Source of the DNA: Williamsoniiplasma somnilux
Lineage (GTDB): Bacteria; Bacillota_I; Bacilli_A; Mycoplasmatales; Mycoplasmataceae
Reading direction: 5' to 3'
Length of the DNA stretch: 64,000 nucleotides
Assembly (NCBI RefSeq): GCF_002804005.1
Contig: NZ_CP024965.1
Span: 804,414 to 868,413, forward strand
Shown: positions 18,199 through 30,280 of the stretch, one piece after another
Layout: the number at the start of each line of letters is the position of its first letter
Position numbering within the stretch: position 1 is the first letter of the stretch
Position numbers and translations under genes: made by a program
Notes under the pieces: generated by a model
Database searches by the model: none
Seen by the model: the letters and a program-made list of their open reading frames with translations, nothing else
Told to the model about the DNA's origin: nothing

Positions 18199-19599
18199 AT
18201 GAGTAAAATTTTAATGAATTTGAAACCAAACAATTCTAAAGAGATATTATCAATGACTGGCCACATCTTTTTTCAGTTATTTTTAGCAATGTTTATTTCC
18301 TAAATTAATATTATTTTATTTGCCAATTATGATGGCAGTCATTTTGCGGCCGCAAACAATAAAGCCATGATTGTTTTTATGAGTTTGCAATTCATTCCAA
18401 GTTTAGTAGCATCAGGAACTTTGGTAGTTGGTGGTAATTTAATTGGTCAAAATCGTAAAGAAGAATTAGCAACTATTATTACAACCGGAATTGTTGTGAA
18501 TTTTTTAATTACTGGTTTTGTAGTGCTTCTTGTGAATATCTTTGCTCCCCAACTAGCTCAAATGCAAGGAACTAGTGATAACTTAATTACTGGAACTAAT
18601 ATTAAGGAAATGGATTTTGTAAGTGACTATATTCGCATTCTCACAATTCAATTATTATTTATGAGTATTGCTCAAGTTTATATTGCTGGATTACAAGTTT
18701 TGAAGAAACAACGTCACGTAGCAATTGGGGCAATTCTTTCTAATTTTATCGATTTAGGAGTTGTTTCATTAATTTTGTTCGGAATTAAAGGTGCTAATCC
18801 TTTGTGAGCAGCATTAGGAATACCTTTGTCTGTACTCTTTCAAATGATTTACATGATTATAATTAATATGCATTATATTGATTATAGAAATAAAAAACGT
18901 TTTGATAGAAAATTTGCTATTGAAACAATCAGAATTGGTTTACCAATTACTTTGGAAATGGGTTTATGAAATGTATGTAATTTTATGTCCCGTTCAGCAG
19001 TTGCTGGATTAGGAACTCCGAACGGTGAGGATATTGACAAATATATTAATCTAAATGTATACATTAATACTATTAACCAATTTTCAGGAACTTTCTTACA
19101 AGCAATTTCAACTGTAACTTCAATCTTAGTTGCCCGAGAAATTGGTAGAGGCTCAGTTGATGATGCTTATCATCAAGGAATGAATTGTTGAAAAATCTCT
19201 GTTTATGCCCAATTAATTTTATCAACACTAACTTTTAGTGCTGTTTATCCACTTTTAGTTTGGGTATTTAATGCTGATACACAAATTGTTATTAAGTTTG
19301 GAATTATAATATTTGCTATTGCCAACATTAAAACTCTCTTCGACACCGTTAACCTAACTCTTTTAAGAGCGTTATGAGCTGTTGGTGATTTATGAACGCC
19401 ATTGATTGTGTCAATCTTTACAATGACAATCGGAATGGTTATGATTCCATTAATTATTGAATACACCTTTACTGGAGCTACTGGTTTAGGTTTGATTTAT
19501 ATTTGATTAGGAATTTTACTAGATCCAATTGGTAGAGCAACAATTTATGTAATTCGTTGACGTGGTCGTAAATGAACTAAATATGCTAAAAAGTTATAA
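18199..19599 (+). pseudogene. MATE family efflux transporter, nonsense mutation
   Basis: Start ATG at 18199 (AAAGG upstream), MSKILMNLKPNNSKEIL, the usual cytosolic N-terminus, then the first span FFQLFLAMFIS stopped by TAA at 18301-18303 (codon 35). The same frame continues immediately with INIILFANYDGSHFAAANN and the rest of a MATE transporter to TAA at 19597, so only one base separates it from an intact ~466-aa gene (CAA to TAA is the simplest). Twelve-helix multidrug/cation antiporter features are seen downstream (GGNLIGQNRKEELATII; LGTPNGEDIDKY). Translation could restart at an internal ATG (18361 or 18367) but would lack helix 1. A sequencing error is possible. Confidence 0.8.
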
Positions 19600-19630
19600 A
19601 AAAAATTCAACATAGAGTTGAATTTTTTTT
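19600..19630. terminator. Bidirectional terminator, MATE / lipoprotein
   Basis: AAAAAATTCAAC, ATAGA loop, GTTGAATTTTTTT between two convergent genes. Confidence 0.85.
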
Positions 19631-20894
19631 AATTATTTGTTTCTGATATTACTTTTTTAATTGATAAATTTGAAATATTAATGTTTGAGAAATAACCATA
19701 AGTAGCTCTGCTTTTGTTAGCATCAGAAATATTTGCTGTATCATATTTGGTATTAAATTGGTAACCATTCAAAACTCAAACAGCAAAGGCTTTATAATCA
19801 CCAACAGGTTTTCCGTTTTCATCTTTACGATTCGCATTTAATAATACCGGAGAATAAACGGCTGTTAAACCATCAACTGTCATATCAATGGTAAATTTAG
19901 TTGAATTAGCATTTCTAACATTAGTGTCATATGTATATGTTAAATTTAAAGGTGCTACTGGCACTAATTTTGAAAGAGTACTAATAAATGATGTGGTTGT
20001 TTTTTCATCTTTAGTTGTCTCTTTGTATTGAAAATCTCATTTATCAGTAATTCGATTAGCGTCTAGGTAATTATCTTTTGTTTCAACTTTTTCAATTGTT
20101 TGAACTAATGCGGGAGCTTCAGTTCCTAAAGTTAAAATATTAAAAGGGTTGGCATTTTGATTACCAATTTTGTTTTTTGACAAGTCATCTTCAACATTTG
20201 TGTTAATTTCGGTAAAATTTTTGATTGCAGTATCTTTATCAAAGATTAATTCACTAGTTTCTTTATCCTCTTCTTTTTTAGCAGTAATTCCTAAAATAGT
20301 TGGGGTTTCATATGATTGTTTGGTTTCTGCTGACGAATCAATTTGAATATCAACAAATGAAGAATCATATGCACTTCCGTCTAATCCTAAATATCCATTG
20401 TAAAATTCTTTTACATCTACATCATCAGGATTCATAATACTTGTGTCTTTTGTTGCTTTAGCATATCTGTACAAACCTTCAAGAGTTGCAATTTTAGTTT
20501 CTTTATTTTTGTATTTATTGTAAAAATCAACTTCGCCTTCTGAGTCTCCAGTTCAAAGACCATCAATTGTTAATTTATCTTCTCCTTGATCGGCGCCAAC
20601 AAAAGATTTTTGTGCTTTTTCATAACTACTAATAGTTGGGTACATGTATGAAGTTTGAGAAATCACATTAGTCAATTTATTAATTAAAAATGTAAACGGA
20701 ACCCTACCTTTGTAAGCTGAGTTTTCACCACCATTAATTGCAATTTTATTTTCATCATTACTGTAATCTTTAATAGCTAAATTACCATTTAAAGTATAAG
20801 GAATTTGTCTTTTGGGTGTAGTACAAGAAACAACAACCATTGCTGAAGTTCCGGTGATTGCAATCGCCATTGCTGAAGTTAAAATTTTCTTCAT
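19629..20894 (-). CDS. Lipoprotein of unknown function (421 aa)
   Basis: Start ATG at 20892-20894 with AGGAGG upstream. Signal MKKILTSAMAIAITGTS, then MVVVSC with lipidated Cys at residue 24. The mature part is hydrophilic, Asp/Lys/Thr-rich, with no family I recognise; it includes FILINK-type and NLTYTYDT strand-like stretches suggesting an extracellular beta-rich domain. Two Trp are TGA. Possible own -10 (TATAAT, minus strand 20945-20940) in the gap after dnaB. Surface-exposed by lipidation; role unknown. Confidence 0.8.
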
Positions 20895-20958
20895 TGTTGC
20901 CTCCTAAAAAATATATTTATTTCTGCACATATAAAACAAATTATACATAAAAAAATGC

Positions 20959-22311
20959 CTATTTGATACTATCTAAAAATTTTCCATACTTTAAATTAAA
21001 CTGTAAATTAATGATTCCAGTTGAACCATTACGATGTTTTGCAATTATTAAATTTGTTTCTTGAATCGGATTTAAATCACGGTCATCAGTTGTACTATTT
21101 TTGTAATATTCATCACGATATAAAAACATAATAATATCTGCATCTTGTTCAATTGCTCCAGAATCACGTAAATCTGACATTATTGGTTTTTTATCTTCAC
21201 GTTTTTCTACCGATCTTGAAAGTTGTGATAAACAGATAATCGGAATTCCAGTATCACGAGCAATGCGTTTTAATTGTCGAGAAATAGTTGAAATTTCATT
21301 TTGGCGATCAGCACCATTTCCTGGACTAGATATTAATTGTAAATAATCAATAACACAAAGAGTAATACCTTCATCTCTTTTTAATTTGTAAAGTTTTGAT
21401 TGAATTTGTTGAACAGTAATCCCCGGAGTATCATCGATAAAAATTTTGGTAGCTTGTAAACGGTCATTAGCTTTATGAATAGCATTTCATTCCTCAGCAG
21501 TTAACCCTTTTCCAGTTCTTAATTTATTAGAATCAATAACAGTTAAAGTTGACAACATACGTTGTGTTAATTGTTCTCTTGGCATTTCAATTGAAAAAAT
21601 TGCTACAGAATTTTTTTGACGATTATTAATCGCAGCATTTTGCGCAATATTCAAAGCAAACGCGGTTTTACCCATTGAAGGACGAGCGGCTAAAATAATG
21701 AAGTCACCCGCTTGTAATCCGGCTGTAATTTTATCTAATTTACTATAACCAGTAGTAACTCCAGTTAGTGAATCTTCTCTTTGTTCTAAATCATGAATTT
21801 TTTCAATTAAGGCAGTCATTGAACCCCCAATTGATTGAACGTCACTTTTTTTAGTTTCTAAATCAATGTTTAAAATCTCTTGTTGAGCTAAAGTTAAAAC
21901 GTTACTTAAATTAGCATCTTTTTTACGTGAACTTTGGATATCAATTAAAGTTTGATCAAATTTTCTTCCCATGCTAGCTTTGTAGACAATATCAATATAT
22001 TCATCAATAGCAACATCAGTATAAAAAGCTCCTGAAATTTCAGCAATATATTCAATGTTTCCTGCTTGGGTTAATTGTTTGTTGTTTGTTAACTCATCTG
22101 CAATAGTAATTGAAGTAATTGGTTTAGATTCACTTTGCAATTGTGAAATAGCCGCAAAAATAATTTTATGTGGGGCTATTAAAAAATCATTGCTAGTTAA
22201 GCGCATTAAAATGTCTGGTAAAGCTTTAGGTGAATGGATAGCAATTGCCAATACCATTTTCTCAGTTGTTATTAAATTTTGATGATCTAATTCTAAGTTT
22301 TGTAAATCCAT
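20959..22311 (-). CDS. dnaB: Replicative DNA helicase DnaB
   Basis: 450 aa. The N-terminal domain (ATTEKMVL-type start, LITTEKMVLAIAIHSPKAL) that binds primase is joined to a RecA-like ATPase: Walker A AARPSMGKTAFALNI (~residue 207), Walker B LCVIDYLQLI, and the DnaB signature LSQLSRSVEKREDKKP with SDLRDSGAIEQDADIIMFLY (arginine finger region). Called DnaC in Bacillus. Follows rplI as in Bacillus. TGA Trp at ~275. Confidence 0.97.
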
Positions 22312-22378
22312 AATTTTTGCTCCTAATACTTTGTATATTTTAACTCATAAACTTTTTAATTGTTTTATCTCTTAAAAA

Positions 22379-22405
22379 TAAAAAGCACTTTTAAAAGTGC
22401 TTTTT
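22379..22405 (-). terminator. Terminator after rplI
   Basis: AAAAGCACTTTTAAAAGTGCTTTTTA, a palindromic hairpin 15 bp after the rplI stop and upstream of dnaB, so dnaB may have its own promoter or depend on read-through. Confidence 0.7.
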
Positions 22406-22420
22406 ATTTAAATTAACTAA

Positions 22421-22864
22421 TTACGCTGCTTGAATATTCACCCGCAAGCGCGACTCCACACCAAAATCTAATTTTACATCTAAGTAAAAGACTCCCAGCG
22501 AATTAAGGGCTTTATGTGCCTTAATTTTGCGTTTATCTAACTCTATTTTATGTTCAGCTTTCATTTTTTCAACAATTGCTGCATCAGTAATTGTTCCAAA
22601 AGCTTTTCCTTCAGAAACTTGCAATTTAAAACCTAAAGTAATATTTTCAATTGCTGCTTTTAGCAAATGAGTTTCCCCTTTCAATAGTGCTGTTTCTTCT
22701 TGATTAGTTTGAATTTTATTTTTTAGTGTTTTGACACTATTAACAGTTGCGGGTTTAACCAATCCTTTTGGTAACAAGAAATTTCTTGCATAGCCATCAG
22801 ATACTTCTTTAATTTCATCTTTTTTGCCTTGACCCTTAACGTCTTCTAAAAATATAACTTTCAT
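22421..22864 (-). CDS. rplI: 50S ribosomal protein L9
   Basis: 147 aa. [40 protein letters not shown] is the conserved N-terminal rRNA-binding domain; then the long connecting helix and the C-terminal domain with GKAFGTIT and [16 protein letters not shown]. Separate from the rpsF-ssb-rpsR transcript (terminator at 22902). Confidence 0.96.
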   Translation of the reverse strand: MKVIFLEDVKGQGKKDEIKEVSDGYARNFLLPKGLVKPATVNSVKTLKNKIQTNQEETALLKGETHLLKAAIENITLGFKLQVSEGKAFGTITDAAIVEKMKAEHKIELDKRKIKAHKALNSLGVFYLDVKLDFGVESRLRVNIQAA

Positions 22865-22901
22865 AATCTAAGCACTCCTTTACAACTATATTTTCTCACA
22901 A

Positions 22902-22925
22902 AAAAACAGAACTCGAAAGTTCTGC
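22902..22925 (-). terminator. Terminator of rpsF-ssb-rpsR
   Basis: CAGAACT, CGAA loop, AGTTCTG; followed on the minus strand by a run of seven T. Confidence 0.85.
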
Positions 22926-22933
22926 TTAATTTT

Positions 22934-23161
22934 TTATTCAACTACGAATGGTAATAATCCCATTTGACGAGAACGCTTAATAGCTAATGCTAAACTTCTT
23001 TGGTCTTTTGGAGATGTACCTGTAACTCTTCTTGGTAAGATTTGTCCATTACCTGAAATGAATTTTTTTAACATTTCGACATCTTTATAATCGATATATT
23101 TAATGTTGTTTTTTGCAAAAAAGTTAACTTTTTTTCTTTTTCTAACAAATTTTTTAATCAT
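22934..23161 (-). CDS. rpsR: 30S ribosomal protein S18
   Basis: 75 aa, basic: [41 protein letters not shown], and [19 protein letters not shown], the S18 signature. Third gene of the S6-SSB-S18 operon; S18 binds 16S rRNA as a dimer with S6. Confidence 0.97.
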   Translation of the reverse strand: MIKKFVRKRKKVNFFAKNNIKYIDYKDVEMLKKFISGNGQILPRRVTGTSPKDQRSLALAIKRSRQMGLLPFVVE

Positions 23162-23178
23162 GTTTTTTGCCTCCTATT

Positions 23179-23643
23179 TTAATCTCATAGAATTGAATCA
23201 TCACTAATGATAATTTCTTCTTCTTGTTTTGATGCAGGTTGAGGCATTTCTTTATGTTGTGGTTCAAATGCATTAATTTGATCCATATCATAATTTGAGT
23301 TGTCTCGAGTAAATGATTCAGTTTGATTTGAACCACTTGTTTTGGAATCTAGGAACTCTACACGGTCAGCATTAACGTTAACAATGGTTTCATATTTACC
23401 ATTAACATTGTTTGATCTTACTGAAATTCTTCCTGTTACTCCAACTTGAGCACCTTTCTTGACAAACTTAACCATGTTTTCTGCGTTTTTTTCTCACGCA
23501 ACACAAGGAATAAAGTTTGTAAATTCGTTACCGTTTCTATATTCAGAAACTGCAAGTGTGAATCCAACAAATTTTGAACCATTTGACGAATCTCTTAATT
23601 CTAAATCTCTTGTTATTCTACCTATTAGCGAAACTTGATTCAT
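23179..23643 (-). CDS. ssb: Single-stranded DNA-binding protein
   Basis: 154 aa. OB fold: MNQVSLIGRITRDLELR, FVGFTLAV, FIPCVAWEKNAENMVKFVKKG, VTGRISVRS. The tail is acidic and ends EEEIIISDDSILWD, where the Trp is TGA; the true stop is TAA at 23179. The last residues correspond to the acidic SSB tip (DDDIPF-like) that recruits repair and replication proteins, but are altered. Between rpsF and rpsR. Confidence 0.94.
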
Positions 23644-23673
23644 GCTCTACCTCCATATATTTTTTGATGCTAA

Positions 23674-24567
23674 TTATTTTTCTAAAACATCATGAACTTT
23701 TTTCATGTATTTAATTAATTCTTTTTTAGTCATATCACGTAAGTTAGCTGCGTGAATTTTTTTCTCTTCAGCTGGTACTAATGAACGTAATGCGTTAGCG
23801 TGTTTTTGTAATTCTGAACGAGCTTCTTCGATTGAATCAGATCCATCTAATTTTGCTCTTTCTTCAGTTGACATTTGTGCTTTAGCTGCTTCTTTTTCTG
23901 CTTTTGCTTTTTTAATAGCTTCTTTTTCTGCTTCATCTTTAGCAGCTGCTAATGCTGCTTCATGTTTTGCTTTTTCTTTTGCTTCGTGTGCTGCTTCTTC
24001 TTCAAGTTTAGCCGCATATTTAGCTTTTACTGCTTCTAAGTAAGCTTTAGATTCATCTGCATTAACAGTTTCAACTTTTGCTGCTAGTGCTACAGTTTTT
24101 GGTGCTGCTGCATCATTTTTTTTCACAAATGGTTTTCTTCCTTCTTCATTTGTTGAAGATGTTGTGTTGTTAAAATTTGCGTTTTTTACAAATGGTTTTT
24201 TAAAGTTATTTTTTCTTTCACGACGTTCTTCTTCAAATTTAGTCATATCAGTTTTTGAAAGTTCAGTTGATTGTTCATAGTTTTGAACATTTTCAGTATT
24301 TAAAACTAATGAACGAATAACGCTTTTGTCAATTCCTGTAATACGTTTAAATTCGTTGATTGCTTCAGTTGTTGTTTCAACAATAACAACTGTATAGTAT
24401 CCTTTTTTCTTGTGGTTAATTTCGTAAGCGAAGTTCATTAAACCTCAATCTTTGCTTTCGATAATTTTTCCACCAGTAGCTAAAATTCCATGTAATTTTT
24501 CTTGGATTTCTTTAGCGTTTTTAACGTCTTGATCTAAAATATACATCACTTCGTATTTTCTAATCAT
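23674..24567 (-). CDS. rpsF: 30S ribosomal protein S6 with long C-terminal extension
   Basis: 297 aa from ATG at 24565-24567. Residues 1-~97 are a standard S6 (MIRKYEVMYILDQD, INHKKKGYYTVVIVE). The usual length is 95-130 aa; here ~200 more residues follow: KPFVKN/KPFVKK repeats (~120-145), then an Ala/Glu/Lys-rich stretch likely to be a long helix (KAKAEKEAAKAQ), and a compact tail DMTKKELIKYMKKVHDVLEK. The tail motif recurs at the end of FtsH in this window. The S6 core binds 16S rRNA with S18; the extension's role is unknown. First gene of the operon. Confidence 0.93.
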
Positions 24568-24576
24568 TTTTTAGTT

Positions 24577-24647
24577 TCTCCTTATGGTCTTTGGGCATCG
24601 CTGCCAAGGAATTAATCCGTGTAAATTAACTCGCATAACAAATTATA
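24577..24647 (-). promoter_or_regulatory. Promoter and structured leader of rpsF
   Basis: Minus strand: TATAAT (24647-24642), a short leader, then TCCTT-GGCA-GCGA-TGCC...AAGGA. The GCGA tetraloop hairpin lies at 24594-24605 and an outer TCCTT/AAGGA pairing would include the Shine-Dalgarno. This resembles a feedback leader; S6:S18 leaders are known in bacteria, but I could not match the consensus exactly. Confidence 0.45.
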
Positions 24648-24688
24648 ACTTATTTAAAGGTTTTTTAGAATACTTTATCCATATATAT

Positions 24689-24712
24689 AAAAAAGGCAAA
24701 ACTGCCTTTTTT
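24689..24712 (-). terminator. Terminator of FtsX-type permease A
   Basis: AAAAAGGCA, AAAC loop, TGCCTTTTTT, just after the permease stop on the minus strand. Confidence 0.85.
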
Positions 24713-24716
24713 ATTC

Positions 24717-27700
24717 TTATTCGCTTGTTGCTGACATCATTGAAGCAACTGCTTCTTTTCTTGCTGATTTTGAAGAGACGAATAGCGAGCCTAAATAAGA
24801 TACTAGCATAATTGCAATACATGCAACTGGAGCTCATCATAGTACTCCGAACGGAATTGCAAGTCCTGCTTTAGCGATTAAACTAATCGCTAAATAAATT
24901 CCTCCCCAAGTTAATCCCGTAGCTATTCCCCAAGCAATTATACTCATTCCTGTAACTGTTCCTAGAACATAGGACATAATTGACCTATTACTATATCCGA
25001 ATGAACGCAACATAATAATGAAACGCTTGTATTGAGCGATATAGATATCTCCTAACAACATAATCAGCAATGCTGATGCAATAACCACAGCTGTAACTAC
25101 CAGAATTGCAATTCAAATCGCAACTGAAGTAATTTGGTTTAATAATGCGACTTTCTCAGATAGGAAATTAAAACCAGAAACTCCATATGTATGAATTCCT
25201 GATGAATCTGGATATCCTTTGATTGCTGTAATCCCAAATTTACCCATGTCATCAATCATTGAAGCTGCAGAAGTTACTGCTATTGGTTCGTTAAAATTTG
25301 ACAAAATTGTATTATAGAAAGCATGCGGATTATATCCTTGTGAATCTTGAGATTTTACAAAAGAAGTTGATTGTCAATCAGAACTTGATTTTAATTTAGT
25401 GAAATCAACAAGATCATATTTGTAAAAACGAGATTCAGGATCTTTATCTCTTGATTGTTCATTAAAGGCGCGATAATCATAAGATGTTGTGCGAACTGTT
25501 GGTCAACCATTTAGAATATTTGCAATATCTGAGTCTAAAACCACTAGTGAAGAATCATAAGTTTTAATTGTCCCTACAGATTTTAAATTAATTGTTTTAG
25601 CAAGTCCTTTTGAGACAGGACTTGATCCACTAGTCTTGATTGTTTGGCCAGCAACCGCATTCAACATTCAAGGCAAATAACCATTTGTTAAAGCGCTTAG
25701 TTCACTCCCTGATTGTTTTCCATCAGAAATTGGTGGTACTGAGTTATCTCCTTGATCGCCTTGCAAGTAAGTACTGAATCTTGAGTCATAAGCATTAACA
25801 ACAATATATTTATCGTTTTTATAAGAATCTTTTTGACCGGTTCATGATTCTTTAACAAAATCAGGAACATTGCTATCACTAACAACACGAGCGTTTTGTT
25901 TTAAAAATCATTTCAATCCCAATTGTTCACTTTGATTACCTAAAGTATCGGTTAAAAATTTAGCAACTGGAGCTTGATATTTTTTATTATTAGAACCATT
26001 TTCTAAAGTATCATCAACAGGCCCTAATTCAAGATTTGAAACATCATTTGGCGATAAGGCGAATGAGGCTGGAATAAATAATTCTACATTTTTGTATTGG
26101 TAATATGGACGAATAAATGAATTAATAATGTTACCATTTTCATCATATTTAAAATCACCAAACATATAAGCCTTGTCTTGTAAACCAGTTCATTTATCAA
26201 CATTGAATTTTCCGGCTAATTCAGGTGATGTGTCTGAAGAATAGTCAGTTTGCGTAATTGTTGTTGGATCTTTTGGTTCAAATTGTAAATTGTAAGTCAT
26301 TTTACTATTTTGAATTGTGTGGGCATCTAGGTAATAATTCCCATTTTCTGTTTTTTCAGCATAACCATAAGGATTCAATAAAGTTCTTTCGCCTTGGTGC
26401 ATGTTCTCTGAACTACTTCAAGATTTTGCTGATTCAATGTAGTCAGTGTCGTTATATGCAAAGGCGTACATTGGTAATTTAACATTATTACCTTGAATTG
26501 GAGAATATAATTCTAGCGCTTGAGAGTTTACATTAATATTTGAATGGATGTCTCCATCTTCCATACCGTAATAAGCATTAGCTTGTTTATTGTTAGCAAC
26601 TGGTATTGTTAAGGTTTTTGTAGTGTTATCTCAAACTTTAAAACCATTAAAAAGAATATCATGATTTTCTTTGTAAGTATTATTTAAAATTTGTTCAATT
26701 TGCGCTTTTACAATTCTACCTTTTTGTGAATCAAAGAAAATTTTATTTTTTAAAGATTCATTAATTTTATAAGCATCTTGTGAAGCATCTAAACCTGTGA
26801 AGGTTACTTCTTTGTGATTATCAGTTTGAGCTTTAAAAGTTGTTGCGAAAGTTTCTTTTTTAGGAACGTAGTTAGAAGTTCCGAAGCCTAATGCAAATTG
26901 TTCATCACGTGATTTGTTCGTTAGATAAGCTTTGATAAATGATGGTGCAAAGGCTGTCATCATTCCCATTAATTTATCTTTTCAAGTTGCATCTGCTGAA
27001 GTATTGTTTTGCCAATTATCAATCAAAGCATCTAATACTTGAGGTAGAGCTTGAGTAACGGCACCACTTAGTGCTGCTGCTTTAGCAATTCTTTGAGCAT
27101 CACTTGTGTTTTCATCAATTAGGATGTTTCCATGGTAATCTTTTAAATTTTTGGTGTTTAAGACTAATGCATAAAATTGTTCAATAACACCAATTGAAAA
27201 TCCTACACCTTGTGCCATTGCTAATGAATTACCAGAAGCAGATAAAAAGGCGTTAGTTATTTTAGTTCTTCCTCTAGCAACATTTTCAAAAATTGTATTA
27301 ATATCTTCTATTCCATTATTTGTTTTGGTATATTGCAACGAAGGAAAGATACCAGAGTTGTTAAGAGAAGCAACATAATTATTAGGATTATTGTAATATC
27401 CAGAATTACTAATTCCATCCAATTTAATCGGATCATTAATAACATAGTCTTTGTCTAATTCTTCGTGACCGTTTCAAAAGGTTACTCCATCTTTTGAAAA
27501 TGGAGAGTTCCCTGTCGGATTATGCATTACTGCTGAGTTTCTAAATTTGGTATTTTTGAAATAAGTTTGTTTAGCATTTATAGCAACGGCCGGAATCGCA
27601 AATCCTGTAGAAATTAATAATGATGATGCAAAGACACAAACAACCAATAAGGTGATAACATGTCTGCCTGATGAAGCTAATTGCAATGAAAGTCTTGTAT

Positions 27701-30146
27701 GAAAAGGTGCTTTTTTAAAAATTGTACGTTTAACAAAATCAATTGTTGGTGAAGTAACTCAACGAGTTTTGTTTAAAGTAATTTCCAACACAGGTTTGTT
27801 GGTTTGCACGTATGCGGTAAAGAATCCTAAAATTGCTGAAACAAAGCCAAAACCAACAAATGCAATTAACGGCGCCATTCAATCAAAGAATAAATTATCT
27901 CTTGAAAACGAGAAGTAATTAGCAAAAATATTTGCCATTGGAATTTGTAATAAAGTACCTGCAAGTCAACCTAAAGGAACAGCTAGAAAACCAATAAAGA
28001 ATGCATAAGAAATATATGAAAAGGAAATCTGTTTAGGCTCAACTCCTAAGGCTTTTAAAATTCCAATTTGTTTTGAGTTGGCTTGAATAGTTTTTCTAAC
28101 ACAAACAAATAATGAAGCAAGTTCAATAATACCTATCAATCCTGAAGTTAAGTAAGTAATTCAAGAATAAATTTTAAATACTAGTGGGTATAATGTTCAA
28201 TTGAAATGATATGTTGAAGCTTTAAAATCTTTAAGATCAAAGAATCCTTTAGCTAGCACAGCTTTTTTAATTTCTTGTTGATCTTTAAGTAGCAATGCAT
28301 TTGCTTCTGAATTTGATTTAGAAGCGTTATTAAAAATAATATATCTATTTCTTTGTTCATTTAAAGAAGCTTGATCATTTGGATCAATATTAGAAATATT
28401 TATAAAATTATATGTTTGAGTAACATCCCCTGAAATAGTTGCTTCTTGAATTGATGGTTGAGTTAATAATTTTAAAGTTTGAGGTGATGCATAAATTAAA
28501 CCATCAGTTTCTCCTTTTGGTAACGGAACTAATGGGTCTGCTGAAGGATAAAACGAATAAGTATCAACTGCAAATGCTGTTATGTAAAATAACCCATTAC
28601 CAATTTTGATGTTATCTCCGATTTTGACTTTATTTTTTTTAGCAAATTGCTGAGAAATAGCAATATCTCCAAGACCTGATGGCATAACACCTTTTAAAAT
28701 TTTAAATTTAGTTAGTTGGTCTGACTGTAAAGCGATTGCACGATATTTTTTTTGAGTTGTAGCATCATTATATAAAATTTCTCTTCTAACATAAGTTTCA
28801 TAACCCGCAGCTTTAGTAGCAAGTGTTTCGTGAGCTAAAAATGCCGCTGCTCTTTTCTGAGTATGTTGCAACCCATCTTTTGCTTCAATGTCTGCAAAGA
28901 AAAAATCACTTAAACTTGCATTTGGATCCATTCAATCATTTTTTTCTTGAAAAATTGAAAAGTATTTTTCCATATTTCCACTAAATTCAGTTGATCACAT
29001 ATAGTTTGTTGTAGCAAAAGTCGCTAATTCATTATATGCACCTGAAAAGAAATTTCTTGGGTCTCAAGAAATAGCACTAATTGTTGAGTCGTTATAAGTA
29101 GCATTAGTTAAAACTAGATTAGTATTTCCTCTTCAACCTTCTTTACTTAATTGGTCTGCTAAAGTTTTAATGTTTGTTGAACCAAGTAAAACATAATCAT
29201 CTTTTTTAGTGTTAATTTCTTCTAAAGAAACTTTATCAGGAAAAATAGAATAATAACCCTTACTTTCATTTAAGTTATCGTATTTAATTCCAAATACATA
29301 ATTGTAAAATCATGCAACATCAATTTGTTGGTTTTGTTGATTATTGTATCAACCGTCAAATGTTACATAAGCAATTCTTTCAGATAAAGATTGAATTGCA
29401 AAAAATGAATACATAACTAGTTGAGCATTCTCGTCATTTGCATAATTTTTTAAAATATTTTCATAAATTGTTTTGTAGTCTAAATTTTTTGATTCCAAAT
29501 TTGCAATATCAATGTATTTTGCAAATCAGTCTTTGTTTAATAAAGTGTAATTACCAAAAGGTGTGTCTAACAAATACGCAATATCGCTATCTTGAGAATT
29601 ATTTTGTAATTTTATTAAATCTTTATAGAATTGAGTAGCTAAAAGATTTGTCATTGCTAACTTTTCTTGAAAAAAGCTTTTATTGTATGATTCACGATCT
29701 GCTTTTAAATTAAATTCTTGAGAATTAAAATTTTTAAATAAATTTGTGTAAGCTTCTTTAAAAGGCTCAGTATTGGTTGTTCTAGTTATATAGTTATTAA
29801 CTGAGCCATTAGCTGCACTTTGATTTAAAACGACATTGTAATCGCTTTTACCATTAGCTTTAATATATGAATTCAATGGCGAAATGGTGTCTAAAATCGG
29901 AATAAATTTACGCTCATCTGAAGCTGAAATATTTTTACCAGTATTAAGACTTCAAGTGTTGTCAAATTTTTGTGTAACTTTAACAACATCATTATATTCA
30001 TGTTGTAAACGTCTATTTGTTGAGATTGACACAGTTAAAATTAAAGAAGCAAGAAATGTTAAAATTAAAATTATTGAAAATTGTATTTTAAATTTAAATA
30101 CACCTTTAATGCCCTGTTTTAACATTAAGATCCTGTTAGATTTCAT
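24717..30146 (-). CDS. Giant FtsX-type ABC permease, copy A (1,809 aa)
   Basis: Start ATG at 30144-30146 (MKSNRILMLKQG, AAGGAGA upstream); a longer open start at 30176 lacks an SD. One frame with many TGA Trp; stop TAA at 24717. Topology: one N-terminal span (~20-42), a ~600-residue outer domain, three or four spans at ~660-850 (SWITYLTSGLIGIIELAS; VCVRKTIQANSKQIGILKAL, the FtsX/MacB coupling motif; VITLLVVCVFASSLLISTG), a second outer domain of ~800 residues, and a C-terminal FtsX domain (~1670-1800; YKRFIIMLRSFGYSNRSIM). This is the duplicated-domain permease plan of LolC/MacB-like transporters. No ATPase adjoins it; the MacB-like ATPase at 50229 is a candidate. Head-to-head with a lipoprotein gene. 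Confidence 0.87.
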
Positions 30147-30280
30147 GTGTTTAATCTCCTTGATTATAAAAAACAAATAATTTTTACAAGTTTATTTACC
30201 AAAAATTATTGATTTTTATTATTTTAATGGTGTAAAATAACTATTGTTATATTAAATTATACATAACGGAGGTCGCTTAC
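30147..30280. promoter_or_regulatory. Divergent promoter region, block A
   Basis: Contains on the plus strand TTGATT (30208), then TGGTGTAAAATAA (30228-30240) and ATTGTTATA (30243-30251). The last two elements recur upstream of lipoprotein B, suggesting a conserved promoter/operator of these gene pairs. Confidence 0.45.

Noticed and set aside
25697..25888. 63-aa and similar short ORFs within the permeases
   Set aside because: Out of frame with the conserved permease; the paralogue copy does not keep them.
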